From Paraburkholderia diazotrophica (GTDB taxonomy: Bacteria > Pseudomonadota > Gammaproteobacteria > Burkholderiales > Burkholderiaceae), in NCBI RefSeq assembly GCF_900108945.1, contig NZ_FNYE01000013.1:1-64000 (forward strand): 64,000 nucleotides of DNA, in the 5' to 3' direction. Below the pieces are notes generated by a model. That model did no database searches. It was not told where the DNA came from and worked only from the letters and a program-made list of their open reading frames with translations. Below are positions 6,779 to 14,783 of the stretch, piece by piece; the first letter of the stretch is position 1; each line of letters begins with the position of its first letter. The translations under genes and the position numbers were made by a program.

Positions 6779-9196
6779 TCAGTCGCCGTACGGTATCCAG
6801 ATATTTTTCACTTGTGTTGCCTGCCGCAGGAACGCCGGGCCTTCGCTCGATGCGTCGAACCAGTCGAACGCGCGGCCATGATCGACGAACGTGCGCTTCA
6901 GGTTGCCAACCGACTCGCGTTCGGCCAGCGCCGAATCTTTCGCGGAGCCGAAGCACCACAGCGCATCGACGTCGTCGTGTTTCGCAAGCGCCGACAGCAG
7001 CGGGCCGCGTTCGCCCGTCACGATGTTGAGCACGCCCGCGGGTACGTCCGACGTCTCGACGACCTGATAGAAGTCGGTCACTGTAAGCGGACTCGACGAA
7101 CTCGGCAAGACGACGATGCGATTGCCCATCGCGAGCGCGGGCGCCGCCAGCGAGATGAACGACAGCAGCGGCGCCTCGTCCGGGCATGCGATGCCCATCA
7201 CGCCGAGCGGCTCGTTCATCGCGAGCGCGACGCCGCGCAACGGCGGCGCATGCACTGCGCCGTCGAATTTGTCGGCCCACGCAGCATACGTGAAGAGGCG
7301 CGTCACCGAGGCGTCCACTTCGCGGCGCGCCGCCGTTTCGCCGGCGCCTGTGCGAACGGCGAGCTGATGCGCGAATTCATGCGCGCGTACGGCAAGATTT
7401 TCGGCGAGATAGTAGAGCACTTGCGCGCGGTTGTGCGCGGTCGCCTGGGACCACTTCTGCGCGCCGCGCGCCGCCGCGACGGCGTTGCGAATGTCCTTGC
7501 GATTGCCGTCGCCCACTTCGCCGACGACGGCGCCATCGGGTCCGTAGACGGCCAGCGAGTAGCCGCTGTCGGGCCGCGCCTGCTTGCCGCCGATGAAGTG
7601 CTTCGCGGTGCGGTCGATCGCGAACGCGTCCCCTTGATTCGACTCGCGATGCGGCGCTTCATCCGCCGGCGACATATCACGCACGCGCTGCACGGGCCGC
7701 CGTTCTTCGAGCGCGAGCCACGCCTTCGGCTTCACATATTCGTAGATCCCTTCGCGGCCGCCTTCGCGCCCATAGCCCGACTCGCGATAGCCGCCGAAGC
7801 CGACCGCCGCGTCGAACAGGTTCGTCGCGTTGACCCACACGACGCCGCACGCCAGACGCGGCGCGATATCGAGCGCGCGGCCGATCGTCTCGCTCCATAT
7901 GCTCGCCGCAAGCCCGTAGCGCGTGTTGTTCGCGAGCGCGACGGCTTCATCGGGCGTGCGGAACGTCATCGCCACGAGCACGGGGCCGAAGACTTCTTCC
8001 TGCGCGAGCGTCGATGCGGGCGCGACGCCCGTGACGAGTGTCGGCGGATAGAAGCAGCCGTCGTCGGGCATGCCGCTGCCGTCAGCCGACGACGACTGGT
8101 AGATCGTGCAACCTTCTTGGCGGCCCGCTTCCACCAGCGCTTCGATGCGCTGGAGCTGAACCTTGTCGACGATCGCGCCGACATCGATGCACTTGTCGAG
8201 CGAGGGCCCGACCCGCAGCGTCGCCATGCGGCGCTTGAGCTTGTCGATGAAACGCGCCTCGATGCCCTCCTGCACCAGCAGACGCGAGCCCGCGCAGCAC
8301 ACCTGCCCCTGGTTGAACCAGATCGCGTCGACGACGCCTTCGACGGCGCCATCGAGGTCCGCGTCGTCGAACACGATGAACGGCGACTTGCCGCCCAGTT
8401 CGAGCGTCAGCGACTTGCCCGAGCCCGCCGTGGCCGCGCGGATCAGCCGGCCCACTTCCGTCGAGCCCGTGAACGCGATCTTGTCGATGCCGGGATGATC
8501 GACGAGCGCCGCGCCCGTGCGCCCGTCACCCGTCACGACGTTGAGCACGCCCTTCGGCAGGCCCGCGCGATGCGCGAGCTCGGCGAACAGCAGTGCAGTG
8601 AGCGGCGTGTATTCGGCGGGCTTCAGCACGACGCAGTTGCCCGTCGCGATCGCCGGCGCGATCTTCCACGCGAGCATCAACAGCGGGAAATTCCATGGCA
8701 CGATCTGGCCGATCACGCCGAGCGGCGCGAAGTTCGCAAACTCGCTGTCCTGCAGTTGCGCCCAGCCGGCATGATGCAGAAAGTGCCTTGCTACAAGAGG
8801 AATGTCGATATCGCGCGTCTCGCGGATCGGCTTGCCGTTGTCGAGCGCTTCGAGCACGGCAAAGAGACGGCTGTGACGCTGCACCATCCGCGACAGTGCA
8901 TACAGATGACGCGCGCGTCCCGCGCCGCCGAGCGCGGACCACGCGGGCTGCGCGGCGCGCGCGGCGGCGACTGCGGCGTCGATGTCGATCGCGTCGCCTT
9001 GCGAGACGTGCGCGAGCAGTTCGCCCGTCGCCGGCTCATGCGTCGGGAAGCGCTCGCTCGCAGCGGGCGCGCGCCATCCGCCGTCGATGAAATGACCGAA
9101 CGTCGCGTCGTGCTGCGCGAGCCACGCGCGGGCTGGCTGATCGTCCTCGAGTGCGGGACCGTACTCCATCGAAGAAAAATACTCGGCTACGCTCAT
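6779..9196 (-). CDS. two-domain aldehyde dehydrogenase (ALDH16-type)
   Basis: An 805-residue protein made of a complete aldehyde dehydrogenase (about 30-500) joined to a second, shortened ALDH-like domain (about 530-805). Domain 1 has PWNFP (167-171), Lys192 of KPAE, ELGGK (266-270) and the active-site motif GQVCCA with catalytic Cys300. Domain 2 keeps fold features such as VPAGVLNIVTGERG, but has CPDEAP in place of PWNFP, no ELGG and no catalytic cysteine. This is the layout of the ALDH16 family, in which the C-terminal domain is a non-catalytic structural copy. Beside DeoC, its likely job is oxidising the acetaldehyde released by the aldolase, but that is inference. It starts 13 bp after the deoC stop. 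Confidence 0.9.
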   Translation of the reverse strand: MSVAEYFSSMEYGPALEDDQPARAWLAQHDATFGHFIDGGWRAPAASERFPTHEPATGELLAHVSQGDAIDIDAAVAAARAAQPAWSALGGAGRARHLYALSRMVQRHSRLFAVLEALDNGKPIRETRDIDIPLVARHFLHHAGWAQLQDSEFANFAPLGVIGQIVPWNFPLLMLAWKIAPAIATGNCVVLKPAEYTPLTALLFAELAHRAGLPKGVLNVVTGDGRTGAALVDHPGIDKIAFTGSTEVGRLIRAATAGSGKSLTLELGGKSPFIVFDDADLDGAVEGVVDAIWFNQGQVCCAGSRLLVQEGIEARFIDKLKRRMATLRVGPSLDKCIDVGAIVDKVQLQRIEALVEAGRQEGCTIYQSSSADGSGMPDDGCFYPPTLVTGVAPASTLAQEEVFGPVLVAMTFRTPDEAVALANNTRYGLAASIWSETIGRALDIAPRLACGVVWVNATNLFDAAVGFGGYRESGYGREGGREGIYEYVKPKAWLALEERRPVQRVRDMSPADEAPHRESNQGDAFAIDRTAKHFIGGKQARPDSGYSLAVYGPDGAVVGEVGDGNRKDIRNAVAAARGAQKWSQATAHNRAQVLYYLAENLAVRAHEFAHQLAVRTGAGETAARREVDASVTRLFTYAAWADKFDGAVHAPPLRGVALAMNEPLGVMGIACPDEAPLLSFISLAAPALAMGNRIVVLPSSSSPLTVTDFYQVVETSDVPAGVLNIVTGERGPLLSALAKHDDVDALWCFGSAKDSALAERESVGNLKRTFVDHGRAFDWFDASSEGPAFLRQATQVKNIWIPYGD

Positions 9197-9209
9197 GGGA
9201 TCGGTCTGC

Positions 9210-10217
9210 TCAGGCGACAGGGTGACGGTTGAAGGCGGAGTAACGGCCAGTCGCGTGATGCTCGAGCTGGCGTTCGATATCAGCGAGAAGGCTCGATGCG
9301 CCGATGCGGAACAGTTCGGGTTCGAGCCACGGACGGCCCAGTTCTTCTTTCATCAGGATCTGATACGACAGAGCCGTCTTCGCGTTCGATACGCCGCCCG
9401 CGGGCTTGAAGCCGATCAGGACGCCCGTGCGCGCGTGGTATTCGCGGATCATGCGCACCATCACGAGCGACACGTCGAGCGTGGCGTTCACGCCTTCCTT
9501 GCCCGTCGACGTCTTGATGAAATCGGCGCCCGCCATCATGCAGATCATCGATGCACGCGCAACGTTCGACAGCGTCTGGATATCGCCCGTCGCGAGAATC
9601 GCCTTCAGATGCGCTTCGCCGCACGCGGCGCGAAAGTCGCGCACTTCGTCGTAGAGCGCCTGCCAGTTACCCGTCAGCACATGCTCGCGCGTAACGACGA
9701 TATCGATTTCCTGCGCGCCATCGGCCGCCGATGCCTCGATCTCCTTCAGCTTCAAAGGATGCGGAATGAGGCCGGCGGGAAAGCCCGTCGACACGGCGGC
9801 CACAGGAATGCCGCTGCCCGCGAGTGCATCGACGGCGGCGGCGACATAGCGGTGATACACGCACACAGCGCCCGTTGTGATAGTGCGCGGCGGCACGCCG
9901 AGCGCCGCGAGAATATCGTCGCGCACCGGCTGCTTCGCTTTCGCGCACAGACGACGCACGCGGCCTTCCGTGTCGTCGCCGCTGAGCGTCGTCAGGTCGA
10001 TGCAGGTGATGGCCTTCAGCAGCCACGCGGCCTGTGCATCCTTTTTCACGGTGCGGCGCGCGCCGAGCGTCGCCGTGCGGCGTTCGACGGCCGACTGGTT
10101 CACGCGCAGCCCGTCGAGCCACGCGAGATCGAAAGGCACGCCGGGATTGCGCACGGGATGAACGTGGGCTGCGCGCCGCAACGCGACCACCGACGAGGGC
10201 ATGGAAAGTTCAGGCAT
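9210..10217 (-). CDS. deoC: deoxyribose-phosphate aldolase
   Basis: Splits 2-deoxyribose 5-phosphate into acetaldehyde and glyceraldehyde 3-phosphate. The 335-residue protein is the long bacterial form, with an N-terminal extension compared with the E. coli enzyme. Conserved residues are visible: Asp74 in CIDLTTL, the Schiff-base lysine Lys235 in DFIKTSTGK, and Lys271 in GFKPAGG. The ATG at 10217 is chosen because conservation-like sequence begins there; the longer in-frame reading (to about 10607) has no known N-terminal domain. No strong ribosome binding site is seen, and an ATG five codons later is possible. It is the first gene of the operon running to 433. Confidence 0.92.
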   Translation of the reverse strand: MPELSMPSSVVALRRAAHVHPVRNPGVPFDLAWLDGLRVNQSAVERRTATLGARRTVKKDAQAAWLLKAITCIDLTTLSGDDTEGRVRRLCAKAKQPVRDDILAALGVPPRTITTGAVCVYHRYVAAAVDALAGSGIPVAAVSTGFPAGLIPHPLKLKEIEASAADGAQEIDIVVTREHVLTGNWQALYDEVRDFRAACGEAHLKAILATGDIQTLSNVARASMICMMAGADFIKTSTGKEGVNATLDVSLVMVRMIREYHARTGVLIGFKPAGGVSNAKTALSYQILMKEELGRPWLEPELFRIGASSLLADIERQLEHHATGRYSAFNRHPVA

Positions 10218-10273
10218 GAGACGTCCGCAGGTTTGTGCAACGCACAGCAACGGCTGATGATTTATTCGCAGCC

Positions 10274-10303
10274 ATCGTACATCGGTTGATAGGATTCTAA
10301 CAA
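10274..10303 (-). promoter_or_regulatory. possible sigma-70 promoter of the deoC operon
   Basis: On the minus strand, TTGTTA (10298-10303) and TACGAT (10274-10279) are separated by 18 bases, each matching four of six consensus positions. Transcription would begin about 50 bases upstream of deoC. No convincing operator palindrome was found around it and no regulator gene adjoins the operon. Confidence 0.3.
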
Positions 10304-10764
10304 GGGTCGTTATGATCGTTTCCATGCGTGACGGAACGGGTGAAATGTCGCGCGAAGCAGCGAAAGCGCCGCCCAGCGGCGCTTCGGTGGTCGTCGAAGG
10401 AAAGGAGTTGGTGTTTTCACCAGGGCGAGCGGCTCGCCTGGATAGTGAGAAATTCGCGCCGCGCGCGGGCTGCGTAACAGACGCAGTAACAGCGCAGATG
10501 GCAGCGAAGGCAACCGACCAGGCCGCGCTCACGCTGCGACATTTTCGATCGCGGCAATCATGGCGATACAGCGAACAGGCTGCGTACGTGCCGCGCATCA
10601 CATCCAAACGCGGCGACGAAATGCGGCGACATGGGAATCGTCAGCTCGATGGTGCTCTCGCCCGTGTGCATCCAGATCGCTTTCGGGCTGCTAGCAGCCA
10701 CGGCGTCGCGATATAAGGCCGCCCGCCGCGCTTTTCAAGGGCCCGATTTTTGCAGAAAATCGCG
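10304..10764. other. gene-free region between the deoC operon and the hsp20 genes
   Basis: About 460 bp without a credible gene. It holds two G+C-rich hairpins: GCGCCGC/GCGGCGC around 10363-10384, and CCAG(G)GCGAG/CTCGCCTGG around 10420-10441. Neither is followed by a T-run. A short frame starting at 10631 has no ribosome binding site and overlaps the heat-shock promoter, so it is not called. Confidence 0.5.
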
Positions 10765-10793
10765 CTTGAAAATTAGCAGAGGCTTCCTATTTA
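10765..10793 (+). promoter_or_regulatory. sigma-32 (RpoH) type heat-shock promoter
   Basis: CTTGAAA at 10765-10771 matches the RpoH -35 consensus exactly. Thirteen bases later TCCTATTTA (10785-10793) fits the -10 consensus CCCCATNTA at six of its eight defined positions. It points at the two small heat-shock protein genes, which are classic RpoH targets, and leaves a leader of about 120 nt. Confidence 0.8.
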
Positions 10794-10878
10794 TCGATCA
10801 CCAGGCAGACGCCGCGTCGACATGACGGGCGCTGCACGTATCCACTTCGTTCGTCGCGGCACGACAGGCACACCAGGC

Positions 10879-10919
10879 ACATTCAGCCCGGAATGTCTTG
10901 CCGCTCATAGGAGAGAGCG
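10879..10919 (+). promoter_or_regulatory. candidate RNA thermometer hairpins in the hsp20 leader
   Basis: Two hairpins end the 5' leader. ACATTC/GAATGT (10879-10884 with 10891-10896) is followed by CGCTC/GAGCG (10902-10906 with 10915-10919), whose eight-base loop ATAGGAGA contains the Shine-Dalgarno sequence of the first hsp20 gene. Leaders of bacterial small heat-shock genes are often thermosensors of this kind (ROSE family). The stems seen here are short, so this is a suggestion. Confidence 0.4.
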
Positions 10920-10922
10920 ACC

Positions 10923-11363
10923 ATGAGTGACTATTACTTCGGAACCGACCTGTTCGCCGAACTCGACCGCTTGCAGCGGCACATGTCGAGCCGCTTCGGC
11001 GCGTTTCCGTCCAGCATCCGTTCGAGCCGTCTGGGTGCGTTTCCGAGCCTCAACATCGGCGTGACCGATGACGCGATCGAAATCGTTGCGTTCGCACCCG
11101 GCATCGATCCGTCGAAGCTGGAACTGTCGATCGACAAGGGCCTGCTGACGATCGCAGGCGAGCGTCCGTCGGCGCGCGCCGCGTCGGACGAAGGCGCCCG
11201 CGCGTATGCACAGGAGCGCTTCAACGGCACGTTCCGCCGTGTCGTCGAGTTGCCGCAGCATGCGGACCCCGACAACGTGCAGGCGCGCTACATCGACGGC
11301 TGTCTGCTGATCACCGTCGGCAAGCGCGAAGCGTCGAAGCCGCGCGCGATCACGGTTCAATAA
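10923..11363 (+). CDS. small heat-shock protein Hsp20 (first copy)
   Basis: Cytoplasmic ATP-independent chaperone of 146 residues that holds unfolding proteins. An N-terminal arm (1-45) precedes an alpha-crystallin domain (about 45-135) with the family patterns FAPGIDPSKLELSIDKGLLTI and RYIDGCLLITV. The Arg-rich FNGTFRRVVELP motif is typical of IbpA/Hsp20. Its short C-terminal tail ends PRAITVQ, carrying the I-x-V anchor used in oligomer assembly. AGGAGAGAG precedes the ATG. It is followed after 13 bp by a second hsp20 gene, and the pair sits behind a sigma-32-type promoter. Confidence 0.93.
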   Translation: MSDYYFGTDLFAELDRLQRHMSSRFGAFPSSIRSSRLGAFPSLNIGVTDDAIEIVAFAPGIDPSKLELSIDKGLLTIAGERPSARAASDEGARAYAQERFNGTFRRVVELPQHADPDNVQARYIDGCLLITVGKREASKPRAITVQ

Positions 11364-11376
11364 GCGAGGTGAAATC

Positions 11377-11784
11377 ATGAGCGACAACACTCAAGTGACC
11401 CAACGCGACGATAGCGCAGTGACCCGCAACGGCGCCCGCGAGCATGAACGCCGCGCGACGCTCACGCCGCCCGTCGATATCGTCGAGGACAGCAAGGCCG
11501 TGACGCTATGGGCCGATCTGCCCGGCGTGTCGAAGGACAAGCTCGACGTGCGCGTGCATGACGGCAGTCTGACGATCGAAGGTGAATCGGCGGTGCCCGC
11601 GCCCGCGAACGTGCGGCTCTCGCATGCTGAAGTGCGCGCGCCGTTCTTTGCGCGGCGCTTCACGATCAGCGACGACTTCGACACGTCGAAGATCGAAGCG
11701 AATCTGAAGGACGGCGTGCTCAAGCTCGTCATTCCGCGACGCGAGCAGGCGCAACCCCGGCGCATCGACGTGAAGCTCAGCTAA
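11377..11784 (+). CDS. small heat-shock protein Hsp20 (second copy)
   Basis: A 135-residue alpha-crystallin-domain chaperone, diverged from its upstream neighbour. An N-terminal arm, variable in this family, leads into VDIVEDSKAVTLWADLPGVS, which opens the crystallin core. FFARRFTISDDFD and ANLKDGVLKLVIPRRE follow, and the tail contains PRRIDVKL, an I-x-V-type anchor. AGGTGA lies five bases before the ATG. It is presumably co-transcribed with the first copy and may form mixed oligomers with it. A strong bidirectional terminator follows. Confidence 0.93.
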   Translation: MSDNTQVTQRDDSAVTRNGAREHERRATLTPPVDIVEDSKAVTLWADLPGVSKDKLDVRVHDGSLTIEGESAVPAPANVRLSHAEVRAPFFARRFTISDDFDTSKIEANLKDGVLKLVIPRREQAQPRRIDVKLS

Positions 11785-11816
11785 CGCGTTTGCCTGAGCG
11801 CATCGACGAATGCAAA

Positions 11817-11850
11817 TGAAAACGGAGCACTCGCGAAGTGCTCCGTTTTC
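11817..11850. terminator. bidirectional rho-independent terminator
   Basis: An 11-bp perfect stem (AACGGAGCACT, 11821-11831, with AGTGCTCCGTT, 11837-11847) and a five-base loop, flanked by an A-tract and a T-tract. It serves the hsp20 genes on the plus strand and the TPR gene ending at 11881 on the minus strand. Confidence 0.9.
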
Positions 11851-11880
11851 TTATGCGCGCACCGCGCGATGGCGCTTCAT

Positions 11881-13443
11881 TCAAATCCGCGCTTCCAACG
11901 CCGCTTGCAGATCGCGCACGACATCGCTCCAGTCGTTGCGCTTCGACTGGCGGAAGAGGCGCATGTGCGGATACCACGGACTGTCGTCGCGATTCAGTTG
12001 CCAGCGCCAGTCGGGCGTAAACGGCAACGCGAGCCATACGGGCTTGCCGAGCGCACCGGCAAGATGCGCGACAGCCGTATCGACGGAGATCACGAGATCA
12101 AGTTGCGTGACGAGCGCGGCCGTATCGGCGAACGTTATCAGGCGATCGGACACGTCGCGCAGCACGCCGCGCTGCACGAGCGCATCGATGCCCGCGCGAT
12201 CGATGTCGCGCACGTCCTTCACCAGCGAGACGAACTGCCCGTTCGCATCGAACAGCGGCGACAGTTGTTCGAGCGGAATCGAGCGGTTGCGGTCGTTCAG
12301 ATGCGTGCGGCTGCCCGACCACACGACACCAACGCGCAGTCGGGTGCCGCCTTGCCTGAACACGTCGTCCCATTGCTCGACCCACTGCTGATCCGCGTGA
12401 ACGTACGGACTCTCGCCGAAGAAATGGGCCTCGCGAATCTTCAGCGCAAACGCGAGACTCAGCATCGGAATGTGATAGTCGAACGCGGGCAGCGGCGCCG
12501 TTTCACCGATCACGTCCGCCGCGCCCGGATAGCCGTGCAGCAGCGGCAACAACGCGTCCTGAACGCGCACGATGACCCGCGCCCCTTTCGCGCTCAAGCG
12601 ATCCACGAAGCGGATGAACTGCAACGTATCGCCGTAGCCCTGCTCGCAATGCACGAGCACGGTCTTGTGTTCGAGCGGCTGCTTGCCCGTCCACAGCGTC
12701 GCGTCGGGCAGGCCGTGGCTCATCGTGCCGTCGAGCCAGCGCCATTCGTACTCGCGCCAGCCGTGCTCGAATTCGCCGAGCAGCAGATTGGTCTGCGCGC
12801 GATTGGTGCGCGCGCCGGCATCGTGGGTGTCGATCGACACGGCTTTCTTGAACTGCTGCAACGCTTCGTCGAAGCGATGCAGATCGCGCAACGCGACGCC
12901 GAGGTTCACATGGGCGCGCACGAAATTCGGCTTGAGCGCGATCGCCTGACGATACGCCGCGAGTTCTTCTTCGTGGCGCTCCATCTGGCCGAGCAGCGTG
13001 CCGCGGTTGTAGTGCGCCTCGGCGGATCGCGGATAGCGTTGCGTGAGCCGCGCGAGATTTTGCAGCGCGCGCTCGTGATCGCCCGTTTGCACGAGCGACA
13101 TCGCCGCGCCATGCAGCGCTTCGGCGTGATCGGGATAAGCCGCGAGAACGCGGTCGAACAGCGCGACGGCATCCGCGTGACGCCTGGCCATCTGGCAAAG
13201 ATGCGCAGCGAAATGCAGTTGCTGCGCATTCGTCGATGCGGGCTGCGCGGCGCGCATCGCGTAGTCCGCGGCGCGCGCGTAATCGCCCTGTTTCGCGGCG
13301 ACGTACCCGAGCGCTTCGAGCGCCTCGTTGTGGTCCGGCTCGATCGACAGGATGTCGTGCAGCAGCGCAGCGGCTCCGTCGAACTGGCCGGCCGTGAACT
13401 TCTGCTGCGCGTCTGCGAGCCGTTGGGCGATATCGTGATTCAT
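11881..13443 (-). CDS. TPR protein with C-terminal glycosyltransferase-9-like domain
   Basis: A 520-residue protein. Residues about 5-250 are a run of tetratricopeptide repeats, visible as recurring patterns such as EAHYNRGTLLGQMERHEEEL and RAHVNLGVALRDLHRFDEAL. The C-terminal half (about 265-515) resembles the heptosyltransferase/GT9-like domain found in many beta-proteobacterial TPR proteins, with HCEQGYGDTLQFIRFVDRL and the late motif ISVDTAVAHLAGALGKPVW. Proteins of this build have been linked to protein or surface glycosylation. The substrate here is unknown and there are no glycan genes nearby. It stands alone between the hsp20 terminator and a small membrane-protein gene. Confidence 0.85.
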   Translation of the reverse strand: MNHDIAQRLADAQQKFTAGQFDGAAALLHDILSIEPDHNEALEALGYVAAKQGDYARAADYAMRAAQPASTNAQQLHFAAHLCQMARRHADAVALFDRVLAAYPDHAEALHGAAMSLVQTGDHERALQNLARLTQRYPRSAEAHYNRGTLLGQMERHEEELAAYRQAIALKPNFVRAHVNLGVALRDLHRFDEALQQFKKAVSIDTHDAGARTNRAQTNLLLGEFEHGWREYEWRWLDGTMSHGLPDATLWTGKQPLEHKTVLVHCEQGYGDTLQFIRFVDRLSAKGARVIVRVQDALLPLLHGYPGAADVIGETAPLPAFDYHIPMLSLAFALKIREAHFFGESPYVHADQQWVEQWDDVFRQGGTRLRVGVVWSGSRTHLNDRNRSIPLEQLSPLFDANGQFVSLVKDVRDIDRAGIDALVQRGVLRDVSDRLITFADTAALVTQLDLVISVDTAVAHLAGALGKPVWLALPFTPDWRWQLNRDDSPWYPHMRLFRQSKRNDWSDVVRDLQAALEARI

Positions 13444-13509
13444 GATGCAGCGCTTGCGCGCAGCACGTTGCTGCGCGAGGGGACGGAGGGGTCGATTGTA
13501 CGCGACGCC

Positions 13510-13743
13510 CTACGCCGGCCGCACGTTGCCGCGCCAGCACCATCTGATCCAGCCGACGAGCGCGAGCAGCATGAGCCCCGCGCCGCCGAGCACGGGCTCG
13601 CGCCACGCGACGAGCGCGATGAACGTGAACGCGCGGGTGCCCGCGAGCAGCGCGAATCCGGCGACGACGCCCGATGCCGTATCGATTGCGTCCTGCACGC
13701 GTTCATACGCGGCGGGGTTCGACGTGACGGCAGGCTCATGCAT
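13510..13743 (-). CDS. small hypothetical membrane protein
   Basis: A 77-residue protein not recognised as a named family. Two hydrophobic stretches are visible: VVAGFALLAGTRAFTFIALV, then, after WREP, VLGGAGLMLLALVGWIRWCW. This suggests a hairpin inner-membrane protein with a soluble N-terminus of about 25 residues. The ATG at 13743 is preferred because AGGAGA sits eight bases before it; an in-frame ATG at 13758 overlaps that ribosome binding site. It lies 66 bp upstream of the TPR gene on the same strand and may be co-transcribed with it. Confidence 0.6.
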   Translation of the reverse strand: MHEPAVTSNPAAYERVQDAIDTASGVVAGFALLAGTRAFTFIALVAWREPVLGGAGLMLLALVGWIRWCWRGNVRPA

Positions 13744-13796
13744 GATCTTTCTCCTCATGTATGCGGACAGACGGTAACGCCTCGGGTGTCAACGTC

Positions 13797-14165
13797 TCAG
13801 GCGGCGCCGGGCGCTTCGTCGAGAAAGCCCGTGACGGCCTGCAGCCGCCCGGCCGCATCGACGACGCCGAAGTCCGAGCCCTTGACGATGGAAGCACCCG
13901 ACGGCGTCAGCAGTTCCCACGAGAAACGCAGACGGTTCGCGAAGCCGTCGACCTGCGTCGTGCGTCGGAACGTGTGATGAGGGAAGCGCTCATGGACGGC
14001 GCGAATCATCGCGTCGATGCCGTCGTGTCCGTCGCCCGTCAGCAGGGGATCGGCGTAAGCGGCGTCCTTCGCCCACGTCGCCGCGATCAGTTCGCGGCGG
14101 CGGCCGGCGTCGGTTTCGTTCCAGGTGTCGAAGTAACGGTCGATCAGTGCGGTATGCGCGTTCAT
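13797..14165 (-). CDS. SnoaL-like / nuclear transport factor 2 family protein
   Basis: A 122-residue protein of the NTF2-like fold: IDRYFDTWNETDAGRRRELI at the N-terminus, then DPLLTGDGHDGIDAMI, matching the SnoaL-like pattern of a small cone-shaped barrel. Such proteins may be isomerases, cyclases or ligand binders; the activity here cannot be assigned. AAGGAG before the ATG at 14165 fixes the start. A perfect 17-bp palindrome about 100 bp upstream is also found in front of the XRE regulator gene, so this gene is a likely target of that regulator. Confidence 0.8.
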   Translation of the reverse strand: MNAHTALIDRYFDTWNETDAGRRRELIAATWAKDAAYADPLLTGDGHDGIDAMIRAVHERFPHHTFRRTTQVDGFANRLRFSWELLTPSGASIVKGSDFGVVDAAGRLQAVTGFLDEAPGAA

Positions 14166-14266
14166 CAAAGACTCCTTCAGTCGGTAGAGGATCGAGACGT
14201 GCGCCGCTTGCATCATGTCGGCGGCGGCCTCGGACTGAAGATTCGTCGATGAACGTACGGGAGTCG

Positions 14267-14283
14267 ATTACCCGGAAGGTAAT
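14267..14283. promoter_or_regulatory. operator palindrome, copy 1 (ATTACC-N5-GGTAAT)
   Basis: A perfect inverted repeat ATTACC-CGGAA-GGTAAT lies in the upstream region of the SnoaL-like gene. The same six-base arms and five-base spacer recur at 14733-14749 beside the XRE regulator gene. Two identical palindromes within 470 bp are unlikely by chance and point to the XRE protein as the binder. Confidence 0.65.
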
Positions 14284-14355
14284 GATCGTTCGGCACCAGC
14301 GTCGTGGAGTAACGCTGGTGCGGTGGAAAAGATGTGAAGCGTCGCGGACGGCGCG

Positions 14356-14610
14356 CTAGCTTTTCGCGCCGGAAAGTCCGTCAGCAAGCCGTCTGCCCTC
14401 GTCATACCCGGCTTCGCGGGCCTCTTCCTCGCTGCGGAACGTCGTGACGAGTTCCTGAAAGCGCTGGCTTTGCCCTTCGAGATGCGCATCCGCGCCATGC
14501 CGGCAAACGTAGCCGATGTAGTGCCACACGGTTTCCGGCACGGGCGGCCCATAGGCCGTGACAGGGAGGACCCAGACTTCACGTCCGTTGTGCTCGATCT
14601 TGTCCCACAT
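14356..14610 (-). CDS. conserved-looking hypothetical protein
   Basis: An 84-residue soluble acidic protein with no assigned function. It opens MWDKIEHNGREVWVLPVTAY and contains VWHYIGYVCRHGADAHLEG, then an amphipathic C-terminal helix, FRSEEEAREAGYDEGRRLAD. The ATG at 14610 has GGAGG six bases upstream; upstream in-frame codons lack one. It lies between the two copies of the ATTACC-N5-GGTAAT palindrome and diverges from the XRE gene, so it may share its control. No signal peptide or membrane segment is seen. Confidence 0.65.
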   Translation of the reverse strand: MWDKIEHNGREVWVLPVTAYGPPVPETVWHYIGYVCRHGADAHLEGQSQRFQELVTTFRSEEEAREAGYDEGRRLADGLSGAKS

Positions 14611-14732
14611 GTTCGCCTCCGCAACGGTAGCAAGGGTCTCCAGTATGACTGCGTTTGCGCGCGTCAGCGACCGGGAGCGCGCCATCTCGATCCACAGGCC
14701 GGACCCGAAGGCGCACTCATGCGCGGCGGCTC

Positions 14733-14749
14733 ATTACCTCACGGGTAAT
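14733..14749. promoter_or_regulatory. operator palindrome, copy 2 (ATTACC-N5-GGTAAT)
   Basis: ATTACC-TCACG-GGTAAT lies 35 bp before the chosen start of the XRE gene, between it and the divergent 84-residue gene. The right arm overlaps an alternative in-frame ATG (14748), which supports the later start. The position suggests autorepression. Confidence 0.65.
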
Positions 14750-14783
14750 GGAATCGGCGCGCGGTTTGGCTATCATCGTCGGC

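Noticed and set aside
10631..10825. A 64-residue frame upstream of the hsp20 genes
   Set aside because: It lacks a ribosome binding site, runs through the sigma-32 promoter and resembles nothing known.
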